A stretch of 64,000 nucleotides of DNA from Natronogracilivirga saccharolytica (GCF_017921895.1 NZ_JAFIDN010000003.1:391623-455622), one strand, 5' to 3'. Shown: positions 26,127 through 35,831, numbered from the stretch's first letter. Numbers and translations: made by a program. Notes: generated by a model from the letters alone, not told the origin.

Positions 26127-27611
26127 ATGCCAATGAGCCTTACATATTCCGAAAACAGAGAAAAGGAGAACCTGCAGAATTTCAAAAAGGTGATACGCGA
26201 TATGATTCTGCTGCTGCGTAATTCCCTGCAGGCAGAAACCGTTTCGCTGCACTGGATCAACCATCGCCGGGATATTGTAGTGCTGGAAAATTACGCGACG
26301 AATCTGAAAAATGTCGTTTATCAGGACCGCGTAAGAAGGAATGAGCATTTTCTGGGAAATTTCGATACGATTAAGTCGATAACCCGTCTGCAGCGTGATG
26401 TCCATTTTGACGGAAAGCAGCTGGATCACTACACTTCCACGGTTCCGGTATCCTATGTATACCTGATTCCGCTGGTCTACAATGCCGACACCCTTGCTAT
26501 TACATCCGTTGAATCGGGGGCGAAATCAGAATTGAACATGTCAGATGAAGAAAGTGTTACAGCTTATCAGAAAGCACTTGGCAGACTGCTCCATAACTAC
26601 CAGGAGCTGAATGACCTGTCACATCAGCAGTCGGAATGGACAGAGTATGATGACGATGTAGACCGTTTTTCCAGACTGGATCAGCCCTTTGAGCTTGCAT
26701 CCGAATTAACCGAGCAGCTTCAGAAGTATGCCGGCAGCAACGGAGGGGTTATGCTGCTTGCAAGGGGACTCAAATCCTGGAATTCGGTGCTTTATTCGGC
26801 AGCTTCAAAATTTCCTCCTCCTGTTGGTCTGACGGTGCAGGAGGGAACCATTTCCGATCAGGCGTTGAAAAGTGGCGAACCCGTTTATTACACGCATGTT
26901 AACGCCAATCCCAAGCGAATCTCATATCAGGAGCCGTTATGCAAGGGCGCTACACTGGCAGTCCCGGTCATGCACAGGCAAAGAAGGCAGCTTCTTGCCC
27001 TTGTGTACAGCGAAGATTTACTTGTTTTCACCGAAGCTGTTAAACACAAAATCACCAATCTTTGCCGGGTTGCCGGTTTAAAACTGGAAGCATTGTTTCC
27101 TGATCTTGGTGTCGAAGAAGATGTATTTGCAAATAAAATTTCCTGCTACACATCCGATTTGTACAAAGGCGCCCTGAATGTCATCAGGAAACACCAGGAT
27201 AATTATGATGTGCCCATGAAAACCTGGGTGGGGATGTTTGCCATCAGCAATATTTCCACCCTGAGAACAAGGTATCGGCCGGATGATTTGCTGCAACTGC
27301 AAAAAATGGTGCTTTCTGCTGCCAGGCCGCAAAAATTCGGCTGTTCCGGCATTATCGGCGAATACAGTGATTATGTGTATTCGTTCATTCTTCAGTCAAC
27401 GGATGAGTCGGCTTTTGACTCATGGATACAGGCAGTTCAGAAAGAGTTTCAGCATCCGGTGAGCTTTGCGGATGATCAGAAAATTGAAATACTGCTGCGG
27501 ACAGGATTCACGGAATTAAAACGCGGGATGGATCCCGAATCGGCCATTCAAAACTCCAGAAAGGCCATGAATGAGGCTGTTAAGCAGCAAAAATTTCTTT
27601 CGGAGGTATGA
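26127..27611 (+). CDS. GAF-domain sensor with degenerate GGDEF-like C-terminus
   Basis: The 494-residue soluble protein has two GAF-like regions (about 20-165 and 190-335; compare AVPVMHRQRRQLLALVYSED) and a C-terminal region (about 345-490) with a nucleotidyl-cyclase/GGDEF-like layout: a phase of SDYVYSFILQ where the GG(D/E)EF turn would be, then EILLRTGFTEL and the AIQNSRKAMNEAVKQ helix that ends many GGDEF domains. The catalytic signature is missing, so diguanylate cyclase activity is unlikely. It may bind a ligand or partner. The genes on either side (pepF, deoB) do not explain its signal; it is transcribed with both. Confidence 0.65.
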   Translation: MPMSLTYSENREKENLQNFKKVIRDMILLLRNSLQAETVSLHWINHRRDIVVLENYATNLKNVVYQDRVRRNEHFLGNFDTIKSITRLQRDVHFDGKQLDHYTSTVPVSYVYLIPLVYNADTLAITSVESGAKSELNMSDEESVTAYQKALGRLLHNYQELNDLSHQQSEWTEYDDDVDRFSRLDQPFELASELTEQLQKYAGSNGGVMLLARGLKSWNSVLYSAASKFPPPVGLTVQEGTISDQALKSGEPVYYTHVNANPKRISYQEPLCKGATLAVPVMHRQRRQLLALVYSEDLLVFTEAVKHKITNLCRVAGLKLEALFPDLGVEEDVFANKISCYTSDLYKGALNVIRKHQDNYDVPMKTWVGMFAISNISTLRTRYRPDDLLQLQKMVLSAARPQKFGCSGIIGEYSDYVYSFILQSTDESAFDSWIQAVQKEFQHPVSFADDQKIEILLRTGFTELKRGMDPESAIQNSRKAMNEAVKQQKFLSEV

Positions 27612-27612
27612 C

Positions 27613-28788
27613 ATGGGAAGCTGTTACCTGATTATTATCGATGGTCTGGGAGTTGGTGCACAGGAGGATGCGCATTTATATGGTGATGCCGGAAGCAATA
27701 CCCTGGGCCATGTTGTTGCCCGGAGCAGATGTCGATTGCCGGAATTTGAGCGAATGGGTTTGGGGAATATTATCCCCCTCGATACAGTGGCCCCGGTCTG
27801 GGAACCGCTTGCTGCATTCGGTAAGATGAGGGAGGCGTCTTCCGGTAAAGATTCCACTACCGGACACTGGGAGATCGCCGGACTTCAGCTTGAAAGACCA
27901 TTTCCAACCTATGAAAACGGGTTTCCGGATGATGTGATTGAAAATTTCTGCTCACTTACAGGTCTTGGTGGTGTACTTGCAAATAAACCGGCTTCCGGAA
28001 CTGCAGTTATTGAGGAGTACGGAGAAGAGCATCAGAAAACCGGACTTCCCATTGTCTATACATCGGCTGACAGTGTGTTTCAAATAGCATGCGATGTTGA
28101 TACGGTTCCGCTCGAAACCCTCTATGATTGGTGTGAAATAGCTCGGAAAAAGGTAATGGTGGATGAACATGCTGTAGGACGGGTGATTGCAAGACCCTTT
28201 GCCGGCAAACCGGGTTCATTCAGGCGTTTGTCTGACCAGCGGCATGACTATTCGCTGAAACCTTTCGAACCGTTTCTGCCCGGCTATCTGCAGGAAAAGG
28301 GGATTGAGACATGGTCCGTTGGAAAAGTGATCGACCTGTTTGCTGAATGCGGTTTTGATCACTCCCGAAGAACCAAAAGCAATGCTGAAGGAATTGAGCT
28401 ACTGCTTGAAGTGATGGAACTGAACAACCGGGGATTCGTTTTTGTAAATCTTATTGAAACGGATCAAAACTTTGGACACCGTAATGACATCGAAGGTTTT
28501 GCGCAAGCTCTCGAGGAAATCGACAGGGAAGTTCCGCGTATACTTAAAAAGCTTAAACCGGATGATCTGCTTATCATAACAGGGGATCATGGAAACGATC
28601 CGGCGATGCCCAGTACGGACCATTCGCGGGAATTCACACCCCTGCTGATATATCCGGGAAATAAAGCAACAACTATGGAGCTGCCAATCCGGAATAGTTT
28701 TTCAGACATCGCAGTCTCCGTTTGTGATTTCTATGGCCTTGAAAATCCGTTTCCGGGTAAATCCTTTCTAAATAAGCAGCATATTTAA
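27613..28788 (+). CDS. deoB: Phosphopentomutase
   Basis: The frame is open 14 codons further upstream, but the family start is the ATG at 27613 (MGSCYLIIIDGLGVGAQED), one base after the stop of the GAF gene and 6 bases after CGGAGG. The 391 residues carry the alkaline-phosphatase-superfamily metal sites: DGLGVG, GKDSTTGHWE, NLIETDQNFGHRND and ITGDHGNDP. The enzyme interconverts ribose 1- and 5-phosphate, linking nucleoside salvage to sugar metabolism. The length is normal for DeoB. Confidence 0.93.
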   Translation: MGSCYLIIIDGLGVGAQEDAHLYGDAGSNTLGHVVARSRCRLPEFERMGLGNIIPLDTVAPVWEPLAAFGKMREASSGKDSTTGHWEIAGLQLERPFPTYENGFPDDVIENFCSLTGLGGVLANKPASGTAVIEEYGEEHQKTGLPIVYTSADSVFQIACDVDTVPLETLYDWCEIARKKVMVDEHAVGRVIARPFAGKPGSFRRLSDQRHDYSLKPFEPFLPGYLQEKGIETWSVGKVIDLFAECGFDHSRRTKSNAEGIELLLEVMELNNRGFVFVNLIETDQNFGHRNDIEGFAQALEEIDREVPRILKKLKPDDLLIITGDHGNDPAMPSTDHSREFTPLLIYPGNKATTMELPIRNSFSDIAVSVCDFYGLENPFPGKSFLNKQHI

Positions 28789-29026
28789 AATATTTACCCG
28801 GTTGCCGCATTTGACAGATAACATCCGTAAATTTGATTCGTTTTTTTGTGAGAAAGAGCAATCATATCATTCCTTCAGACCTGAAGTTGTATTTGCGTGC
28901 CCGGAGCATGTATTTCCCGTTTTCAGATCGGGCAGAAATCTGATCATAAAGATTGTATATTGATGCAACCGGTATGATCTGTACAGCGTAATAGTAATAT
29001 GAACGTAAACCAAACCAGTTTTTCAA

Positions 29027-29908
29027 GTGGCTAAGAAGAAAAAAGAACCCAAAAATCCAAGTCCCAGCGGAATTTCAACAAGAGAATCCCAATCACTCGA
29101 TCGCTATTTGCAGGAGATTGGCAAGGTGAATCTTATCACTCCTGATGAAGAAGTTGAATTGGCGAAAAAGATTCAGGCGGGTGACCAGCAGGCCCTTGAA
29201 AGGTTGACCAAGGCAAACCTGCGATTTGTTGTTTCCGTTGCCAAACAGTATCAGAACCAGGGGCTGTCGCTTGGTGACCTCATCAATGAAGGCAATCTCG
29301 GCCTGATCAAGGCTGCCAAAAGATTTGACGAAACCCGGGGGTTCAAGTTCATATCGTATGCGGTATGGTGGATTCGCCAGTCAATTCTTCAGGCACTCGC
29401 CGAGCAGAGCCGGATTGTCAGGCTGCCGCTCAACAGAGTGGGTGCGCTTAACAAAATCGGTAAAGAGTTGTCCAAGCTGGAACAGGAATATGAGCGGATC
29501 CCGTCTGCTGCCGAACTGGCTGAAAGTCTGGAAATGACCGTTTCCGAAGTTTCTGATACGTTGAAAATTTCAGGCCGGCACCTGTCCGTTGACGCCCCGT
29601 TTGCCCAGGGTGAAGACAACAGGCTGCTGGATGTTCTCGAAAACGAAGAAACACCCGACCCTGATAATGATTTGATGGGTGAATCCCTGAAAGTGGAAAT
29701 TGAGCGGGCATTGTCAAAACTTTCCAAAAGGGAAGCCGAAGTTATACGCCTGTATTTCGGGATCGGCCGCGAACATTCGCTGACTCTTGAAGAGATCGGA
29801 GAACGATTTGACCTGACAAGAGAACGCGTGCGTCAGATAAAAGAAAAAGCACTCAGAAAACTGCGACATCACAACAGAAGTCTGGCACTACGGGTATATC
29901 TCGGCTAA
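29027..29908 (+). CDS. rpoD: Primary sigma factor RpoD (sigma70/SigA), short form
   Basis: The start is a GTG at 29027. The 293-residue protein begins directly with region 1.2 ([20 protein letters not shown]), lacks region 1.1 and the non-conserved insertion, and has region 2 ([20 protein letters not shown]), region 3 and region 4.2 ([20 protein letters not shown]). This is the form usual in Bacteroidota. It should be the housekeeping sigma factor reading both promoter styles seen in this window. A 12-codon ORF from ATG 28999 overlaps the start by 8 bases but is probably chance. Confidence 0.95.
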   Translation: MAKKKKEPKNPSPSGISTRESQSLDRYLQEIGKVNLITPDEEVELAKKIQAGDQQALERLTKANLRFVVSVAKQYQNQGLSLGDLINEGNLGLIKAAKRFDETRGFKFISYAVWWIRQSILQALAEQSRIVRLPLNRVGALNKIGKELSKLEQEYERIPSAAELAESLEMTVSEVSDTLKISGRHLSVDAPFAQGEDNRLLDVLENEETPDPDNDLMGESLKVEIERALSKLSKREAEVIRLYFGIGREHSLTLEEIGERFDLTRERVRQIKEKALRKLRHHNRSLALRVYLG

Positions 29909-29991
29909 CCTGCTGGGTGAGCTGCAATAATATATTCTGAGCAGGCATAACATACTTAAGTCACTGTCCTATTCCGCGAATAATTAATGAA

Positions 29992-30017
29992 CTTTTTACG
30001 GGCTGAATCGTAAAAAG
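29992..30017. other. Perfect 9-bp hairpin after rpoD
   Basis: CTTTTTACG (29992-30000) and CGTAAAAAG (30009-30017) pair across GGCTGAAT. No T-run follows on either strand. It lies in the 279-bp gap between rpoD and the next lipoprotein; the role is unknown. Confidence 0.4.
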
Positions 30018-30187
30018 ATGTAGAAGAGAACCAAAAATCCATAAATAATGGTATATTAGGTACAGGCAGACTCTCATGTGTAATTACAATAAATAGCACT
30101 GGCAGCAGGATCAGGAACGAATCCAGACAAAATAAAAGTTTTATAAGCAGACACCGCTACACAGGCAGACAATTCAAGGAGGCCATC

Positions 30188-31264
30188 ATGGCACGAATTA
30201 ACAACATACCCATAGCAATGCTCGCAGCTGCCTTTTTGCTGACCGGATGCTATACCCAGGTCCAGGTAGTAGATGAGCGCCCTTCCCGCGCCCATACGGA
30301 CAGATATGAGGAACAACGGGAAAAACCCATTAGCGACCAGGATCTTTATGATATGGGTTATGAAGATGCCTTGCATGACATTGACCTGTACTATCGTGAC
30401 TTTGACCGGTATCGCTGGTCATCCAGATACGGATTAGGTTATCACCATCCGGCACACAGGCCTGCCAGCAGAGTAAGTTTCGGGTTTTCCTATCACTATG
30501 GATATCATCCGCATGCATTCAGACACAGCTATTTCTATGACAGCTGGGCATGGGCCCATCATGGATGGTACGGTCCTGCTCATTATCATTACAGCTGGTA
30601 TGGTCCCGGCAGATATCATCGTTACCCGGCATACGGATGGGGCCCGGGTGTCTATTACGGACCCAACTACTTTATTACCTATAATTACCGCAACATAACC
30701 GGTGTATCGAGCAGCAGAGTTTACACCTCCCGGGGAACCAGCGTTACGGGTACAAGAGCCAATGCTGTAGCCAGAGATGCCTCCAGAGCATCTGTTACCA
30801 GAAGTTCATCTGCAACACGGTCAACAGTGAACCGTACAGGTACTTCGAATGTAACCCGGAGCAGCAATGTCACCAGGTCAACCAGCGGATCCTCCAATGT
30901 CAGAAGTGAACGCGGAACTACGGTCACCCGGTCCAGCACTGCAACAAGCCGAAGCAGCGGCACGGTTAACCGCAGCAGCTCCACAAGCCGAAGCAGCGGC
31001 ACGGTTAATCGCAGCAGTTCCTCCAGCCGAAGCAGCGGTTCGGTCAGCCGGAGCAGTTCTTCGAGCAGAAGCAGTGGCTCGGTCAGCCGGAGCAGCTCTT
31101 CGAGCAGAAGCAGTGGCTCGGTCAGCCGGAGCAGCTCTTCCAGCAGAAGCAGTGGCTCCGTAAGTCGAAGCAGTTCGTCAAACAGAAGCAGCGGTTCAGT
31201 CAGCCGGAGCAGTTCCTCCAGCCGGAGCAGCAGCGGAAGTACTTCACGTAACAGAAACGACTGA
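30188..31264 (+). CDS. Lipoprotein with Arg/Ser tandem repeats
   Basis: The 358-residue product has a lipoprotein signal ending LLTGC (cysteine near residue 21), a region with DLYDMGYEDALHDIDLYYRD, then a His/Tyr/Trp-rich central part (about 90-165), then an Arg/Ser/Thr-rich half. Residues 259-350 consist of seven 13-residue units close to VSRSSSSSRSSGS. No enzyme family is recognisable. The basic, disordered tail could bind surface polysaccharide, nucleic acid or the cell wall; that is a guess. The preceding segment already shows softer Arg/Ser repeats, so the repeat grew from low-complexity sequence. A terminator follows at 31315. Confidence 0.75.
   Translation: MARINNIPIAMLAAAFLLTGCYTQVQVVDERPSRAHTDRYEEQREKPISDQDLYDMGYEDALHDIDLYYRDFDRYRWSSRYGLGYHHPAHRPASRVSFGFSYHYGYHPHAFRHSYFYDSWAWAHHGWYGPAHYHYSWYGPGRYHRYPAYGWGPGVYYGPNYFITYNYRNITGVSSSRVYTSRGTSVTGTRANAVARDASRASVTRSSSATRSTVNRTGTSNVTRSSNVTRSTSGSSNVRSERGTTVTRSSTATSRSSGTVNRSSSTSRSSGTVNRSSSSSRSSGSVSRSSSSSRSSGSVSRSSSSSRSSGSVSRSSSSSRSSGSVSRSSSSNRSSGSVSRSSSSSRSSSGSTSRNRND
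30964..31236 (+). repeat. Seven 39-bp tandem repeats in the Arg/Ser lipoprotein gene
   Basis: Units start at 30964, 31003, 31042, 31081, 31120, 31159 and 31198. The third to fifth units differ by only one or two bases; the outer ones are more diverged. All changes keep the frame. Copy number is a likely site of slippage between strains. Confidence 0.9.
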
Positions 31265-31314
31265 CATTACTTTTTTCAATAGCATCGTAAATCTGATGCA
31301 GAAGAATCATTTCT

Positions 31315-31361
31315 AAAGCGCGGACATTGCCTCAAATCAGCAACTGTGCCGCGCTTTTTTT
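31315..31361 (+). terminator. Rho-independent terminator after the repeat lipoprotein
   Basis: AAAGCGCGG (31315-31323) pairs with CCGCGCTTT (31349-31357), with a short inner stem, and seven Ts run from 31355 to 31361. Confidence 0.85.
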
Positions 31362-31430
31362 ACAGGGATATCATTTATGGCACGCAGTTCGTTTTGTCAT
31401 CTACAGAACCATATTGAAAATTCACTATCT

Positions 31431-32990
31431 ATGAAAAATCAAGGCCCCGCTCTCAGATTAATCATTACCATGCTGATCATATCCTTTTCAGGACTGACCG
31501 GCATTCAGGCGCAATACAGCATGGATGCATTGCGGCTCTCGAAGCAGATGCCAGGTCAGGATGCTCACAGCATCGCCCTGGGCAGCTCATCAGTTTCTCA
31601 ACTCCAGGGATTTGGCTCTTACCTTAATAATCCGGCCGTTGCTGCCAAATTTCCGGAAAGTAATTTCTCTGTCGGACTCGGAGTCAGAAATATCGAGCAG
31701 CAGTCGACATATCTTGGAGAGCAGAGCACATTTGATGACAATCAGACCGGTATAACTCATATAGGATTTTCGTACAATGTTCCGACCGAAGTGGGAAGTC
31801 TGGTATTCGGAGGTGGTTATGTACAGACAGCGGATTACAATTCGGCATTTACCATAGATGCTTTCAACGATTTTACGTCACGTACATATCAGTTTCTGAC
31901 CGACTACACAAGCGACATAGCTTTCAATACATTTGCTATTGATGATCATAACAATCAGCTGGAATCTGTTTTTGAATTTGGCGGTTTTCAGGGTGTTGAT
32001 CAATTTGCAGAAACAACACGCCGTGGTCAGGCTGGTGAGTACAGCCTCTTCATGGCAACAGAATTTCAGGAGGACTTCTTTCTTGGCCTGACAGTGGGCA
32101 TACCGGTTTCCAGATCCAAGTTTGAACAGGTTTTCATAGAAGATACTCCCCGGGACAGGTCCGGACAGAGAGTCTATACCGGTGAGCAGAACTCAGGAAC
32201 CTACAATATTGACCGGGTCTTTTTTGAGGAGAAAATCAATGTAGATGCCGTAGGTCTGAATGCCCGGCTTGGTTTGCTGTATACGGGTCTGGGCTTTCTG
32301 GATATCGGAGGAAGCTATACTACTGCAACACGATGGAATGTAGAGGAAACATTTGATGCATTTGTTCAGACACGCTTTCAGGATGTTGTTACACTGGACG
32401 GTCAGGTCATTGTCGATGAGGATGATAACACGTTTGGACCGCAGTTGAGTGATGAAATCAACGGTGAATTTTCGTACAGCGCAACCTCTCCGGCGCGGAT
32501 CAAAGTGGGTGCTGCCACCAAAAACCTTCCTCTGGCCGATCTTTCCTTTTCCGCAGAACGGGTGAACTTCAGCAGTATCAGACTCAGGGATTTTGACTCA
32601 GAAGAAAGAGAAACCCAGATTGAAGAAAACAATTTCATCAGCGAGAACTTCAAAGATGTCTGGAACTTCAGCGCAGGAGTTACATTTACCGGGATTCAAG
32701 GCATTCAGCCGCGCCTGGGCTGGTCGCTCCTGAGCAACCCTGTCGGCTATATTGCAGAAAACGACCGCCAGTATATCAGTGCCGGACTGGGAATAGGAGT
32801 CAACCAGGGCATGTCAATTGATATTGCCCTGCAGTACGGACTCTGGGAAACTACAGAAGACCTGTACTTTGTGGATGAAGAAACCGGAATCATCGAAGAT
32901 GACTTCGGAGCACCTGTGACTTTTATTGAAACGGCCGATCAGGAAGTCGACCGTTTTCATGCAACGGTCGGAATTAATCTCCGCTTCTGA
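31431..32990 (+). CDS. OmpP1/FadL-like outer-membrane protein
   Basis: An in-frame ATG exists at 31377, but the ATG at 31431 gives a clean signal peptide (MKNQGPALRLIITMLIISFS, then GIQAQ) and 519 residues. After it come ALRLSKQMPGQDAHSIALGSS and SYLNNPAVAA, resembling the N-terminal hatch of FadL/TodX-type transporters for hydrophobic compounds, and then a long beta-barrel ending in GINLRF with a terminal aromatic residue. The substrate is unknown. It is convergent with the UspA gene, leaving only 13 bases between stop codons. It looks monocistronic. Confidence 0.75.
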   Translation: MKNQGPALRLIITMLIISFSGLTGIQAQYSMDALRLSKQMPGQDAHSIALGSSSVSQLQGFGSYLNNPAVAAKFPESNFSVGLGVRNIEQQSTYLGEQSTFDDNQTGITHIGFSYNVPTEVGSLVFGGGYVQTADYNSAFTIDAFNDFTSRTYQFLTDYTSDIAFNTFAIDDHNNQLESVFEFGGFQGVDQFAETTRRGQAGEYSLFMATEFQEDFFLGLTVGIPVSRSKFEQVFIEDTPRDRSGQRVYTGEQNSGTYNIDRVFFEEKINVDAVGLNARLGLLYTGLGFLDIGGSYTTATRWNVEETFDAFVQTRFQDVVTLDGQVIVDEDDNTFGPQLSDEINGEFSYSATSPARIKVGAATKNLPLADLSFSAERVNFSSIRLRDFDSEERETQIEENNFISENFKDVWNFSAGVTFTGIQGIQPRLGWSLLSNPVGYIAENDRQYISAGLGIGVNQGMSIDIALQYGLWETTEDLYFVDEETGIIEDDFGAPVTFIETADQEVDRFHATVGINLRF

Positions 32991-33003
32991 GAAACATTCT
33001 GAT

Positions 33004-33924
33004 TTAAAGATTTCGGTAATCAAAGTGAATCTTTTTGGCTTTTTCGGCACTGATTCCCTGAGGATTCACGGTAAAGACCGCATTGTCGACTGTGCGAACC
33101 ACATATGATGCTGTGCTTCCCATCATCAGGTATTCCAGACCGCTTCTTCCAACAGATGACATGAAGATCAGATTATAATTCTTTTCCTTTGCAAGTTTGC
33201 AAATTTCAGCCTGCGGCTTGCGGTTTCCGGAGATTACACGGGGAGTTACCTGGTCCCGGATATCCTTGAAATGCTTGTCGGCAAGGTCATTAATTTGCTG
33301 CTCCCGCTCGCTTGCTGTTTTCTCAGCAGCCTTGGCATCAAAAAACTGTTCTATACTCACAATATGGACCAGATCAATTTTGCCGCCGGTTTTCTCAGCC
33401 AGGCTGAGGGCAAAAGGAAAGACTTGATAGGAGTTTTCCGAGAAATCCGTAGTCAGAAGTATAGAGGCAAGATCACCCATCTCCGATTTGTCCGTGACGG
33501 TAATCATCGGTTTGTTGCACATGCGCAGCACCTTTTCAGTCACCGAACCCATGACAAACCTGCTGAAACCGGTGCGGCCGTGTGTACTCATGATGACCAG
33601 GTCAAAGTCCTTTGCATTGTATGTAATTGCACGGGCAGGATTGCCAACATCCAGAAGCGGTTCATTCAGAAACTCATCAGTCACATATTTCAAGGCCGTT
33701 TCATTTAGGCGCTGACGCAGAACATTTTCGATCTGACCGTATTTTTCATGGGGAGTGATACCTGAACCCACATAATAAAAACCATCAAGATCAGTGACAG
33801 GTATATAGGCATGAAATGGTGTTACCGTCCCATCGAAAGTCCGGGCATAAAGCGCTGCTGCTTTGAGTGCATGCTCACTCAGTTCAGAAAAATCTACCGG
33901 AACCAGTATTTTAATATGTTTCAT
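33004..33924 (-). CDS. Tandem universal stress protein (UspA x2)
   Basis: The 306-residue protein has two Usp domains. The first (about 1-148) begins KHIKILVPVDFSELSEHAL and ends with the nucleotide-binding motif GRTGFSRFVMGSVTEKV. The second (about 155-300) starts with SILLTTDFSENS and ends with GRSGLEYLMMGSTASYV. Both keep the G-x2-G-x9-G pattern expected for ATP-binding Usp. Such proteins respond to stress or growth arrest in the cytosol. The start is preceded by GGGGGAG, the strongest Shine-Dalgarno sequence in the window. It is divergent from the DUF432-MscS pair. Confidence 0.92.
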   Translation of the reverse strand: MKHIKILVPVDFSELSEHALKAAALYARTFDGTVTPFHAYIPVTDLDGFYYVGSGITPHEKYGQIENVLRQRLNETALKYVTDEFLNEPLLDVGNPARAITYNAKDFDLVIMSTHGRTGFSRFVMGSVTEKVLRMCNKPMITVTDKSEMGDLASILLTTDFSENSYQVFPFALSLAEKTGGKIDLVHIVSIEQFFDAKAAEKTASEREQQINDLADKHFKDIRDQVTPRVISGNRKPQAEICKLAKEKNYNLIFMSSVGRSGLEYLMMGSTASYVVRTVDNAVFTVNPQGISAEKAKKIHFDYRNL

Positions 33925-34131
33925 GACAGCTCCCCCATATCATAGTTGATGGTAATGCTTCCTGTACTGAAATGTAACATTCAAAAGGCAATATGTACAC
34001 ACCTAAAAGGAATATTGCAGAGCCGGTTATGCGATATCCGGAAAGAAGACTTTGGTTATGAATGAATTGCAACTTGCCGATTATCTGTTAATGCACTAAC
34101 ATAAACACTTCCAAATTCTAATCCGACCATT

Positions 34132-34908
34132 ATGAGTGGAAACCCCTGGAGTGAGATAATCTTAAAAGATGATGAGATCTCGGCTCACCGTATCGGCCCG
34201 CTTACCGTCTATCTGAAAAAAGTGCTCAATGAGCTTTGGATTGGCAGCGCCCGCGATGACAAGAACGACGGCGATCCGCTCCCATTGCCGGAAAAGCCGG
34301 ACTGGAACCGGCTGGCGCTTCCTGAAGAATTCAGCACATTCAGCCTGACGCCGGTATTTCCCGATCGCCCCGTAGTTGCTGACAGTGAATTTCATTACCG
34401 TATTCTCAAAAATTCCGGAGCCAGAATCTATACGCGTATCCCCGCTTTCGTACGGATTGTTCCTGCTGACAAACCGGATCTGGTGCTTGCAGAAATTCCC
34501 ACTGTAATACTTTCGGAGACATGGTTCGGGATTTTTACCGAAGGTGAATTGTCATATGCCTTGTCAACAACAGCAAGAAGAAAGCTTGTGCAGGAAATGT
34601 ATGAACCGCATATGGTTATTTGCCCCGTTCAAATCGAGAACAAAAGCGATGAAGATCTGCGGTTTGAAAAGCTCTGTCTTCGTGTAGAACGGTTGTCGGT
34701 TTACATAAATGACGGGGTTCTCTGGGCTGATGAAACATCCGTAATGTATAACGGCAGAGAGATTAACAGTGATGTCAAAACGACCGGCACCATTCCGCCG
34801 GAGGCCGGAGGCGGAGCTATAATCACATCTCCGAGAGAAACGGTTAAATCAACGGTTGCTACAAGGACATTTAAACTGCTCAAAGAGCTGCATTTTCCCG
34901 GATTTTGA
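34132..34908 (+). CDS. DUF432 family protein
   Basis: The 258-residue soluble protein starts GNPWSEIILKDDEISAHRIGPL and contains ARIYTRIPAFVRIVPAD and TETWFG-like PTVILSETWFGIFTEGELSYAL, which I recognise as DUF432. It has no signal peptide or membrane helix. Its function is not established. It lies 29 bases before an MscS-type channel gene, a pairing known from archaea and other bacteria, so a regulatory or accessory part in channel gating is plausible. This is inferred from gene order. Confidence 0.75.
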   Translation: MSGNPWSEIILKDDEISAHRIGPLTVYLKKVLNELWIGSARDDKNDGDPLPLPEKPDWNRLALPEEFSTFSLTPVFPDRPVVADSEFHYRILKNSGARIYTRIPAFVRIVPADKPDLVLAEIPTVILSETWFGIFTEGELSYALSTTARRKLVQEMYEPHMVICPVQIENKSDEDLRFEKLCLRVERLSVYINDGVLWADETSVMYNGREINSDVKTTGTIPPEAGGGAIITSPRETVKSTVATRTFKLLKELHFPGF

Positions 34909-34937
34909 TGGAAACCATTAACAAGGGTACATAGCGC

Positions 34938-35831
34938 ATGGAAACATTATGGGGTCTTTTTGAAAGTTATATTACCGAAGACCGGCTATTTCAGCTGATC
35001 AGAATAGCCGTTATTCTGATTGCCGGTTTTCCATTGCTCGCACTGGTCAGACGTGCAATCGTCAGATATGTCTCCGGTAACTATAGGCCGCACTATGGTA
35101 TGCTGGCAGGCAAATTGTTTTTTTACACGGGAACCACACTTCTGGTCATTACTGTACTCCACGAAATTGGCTTCGGACTTGCACCATTGCTCGGGGCTGC
35201 CGGCATTCTGGGTATCGCAATCGGATTTGCTTCCCAGACCAGCGTTTCCAACGTCATAAGCGGTGTCTTTTTGCTTGCGGAAAAATCTTTCCAGGTTGGT
35301 GATGTTGTCAGTGTGAGCGGAAATGTCGGTATCGTACTTTCCATTGATACCCTTTCAGTTAAAATCAGAATGTTTGACAACCGGTATCTGCGCGTACCCA
35401 ATGAGTCCATGGTCAAATCGGAATTCATCAATTTAACCCGGTTTCCCATCCGCAGAGTTGACTGCCGCATATCCGTCGCGTACAAGGAAGACCTGAACCG
35501 GGTCAGTGAGGTTCTTTTTGATGTAGCAAAAAAACTGCCATACTCCCTGGAGGAACCGCCTCCTCTGCTGATTTTTGACCAGTTCGGCAATTCTTCAATT
35601 GATTTGCTCTTTGTCGCATGGACAACCAGGGAAAACTTCCTCAAATTGCGAAATGGTCTGAATATGGGTATAAAGGAACGCTTCGACAAAGAGGGCATCG
35701 AAATACCATTCCCGCACGTTTCCGTTTATGCCGGTTCTGCTACCAGTCCGCTTCCGGTTGACATCCTTTCAGGCAACTCCGAACTGATTACGGAGCCTGC
35801 AGGAAAACCATCCCTCCCGAAGAAGGACTGA
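34938..35831 (+). CDS. MscS-family mechanosensitive ion channel
   Basis: The 297-residue protein has an N-terminal helix region, then the pore-lining helix near residues 80-105 (GAAGILGIAIGFASQTSVSN), the beta domain with EKSFQVGDVVSVSGNVG and the C-terminal cytoplasmic cage. The GFASQ...NVISG signature identifies MscS. It opens under membrane tension to release solutes during hypo-osmotic shock. It is the second gene after the DUF432 gene. The tail (about 270-297) is short and variable. Confidence 0.92.
   Translation: METLWGLFESYITEDRLFQLIRIAVILIAGFPLLALVRRAIVRYVSGNYRPHYGMLAGKLFFYTGTTLLVITVLHEIGFGLAPLLGAAGILGIAIGFASQTSVSNVISGVFLLAEKSFQVGDVVSVSGNVGIVLSIDTLSVKIRMFDNRYLRVPNESMVKSEFINLTRFPIRRVDCRISVAYKEDLNRVSEVLFDVAKKLPYSLEEPPPLLIFDQFGNSSIDLLFVAWTTRENFLKLRNGLNMGIKERFDKEGIEIPFPHVSVYAGSATSPLPVDILSGNSELITEPAGKPSLPKKD

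Noticed and set aside
28999..29034. 12-codon ORF overlapping the rpoD start as a leader peptide
   Set aside because: No ribosome-binding site, no regulatory codons, and short ORFs of this size are expected by chance.
29909..29945. CCTGCT/AGCAGG hairpin after rpoD as terminator
   Set aside because: Six-base stem, 25-base loop and no T-run; too weak.
30964..31236. 39-bp periodic repeats as a CRISPR array
   Set aside because: Units are directly abutting with no spacers and keep a coding frame through the array.
31377..31430. Extended N-terminus for the FadL-like protein
   Set aside because: The extra 18 residues would mask the signal peptide; the ATG at 31431 gives a standard one.
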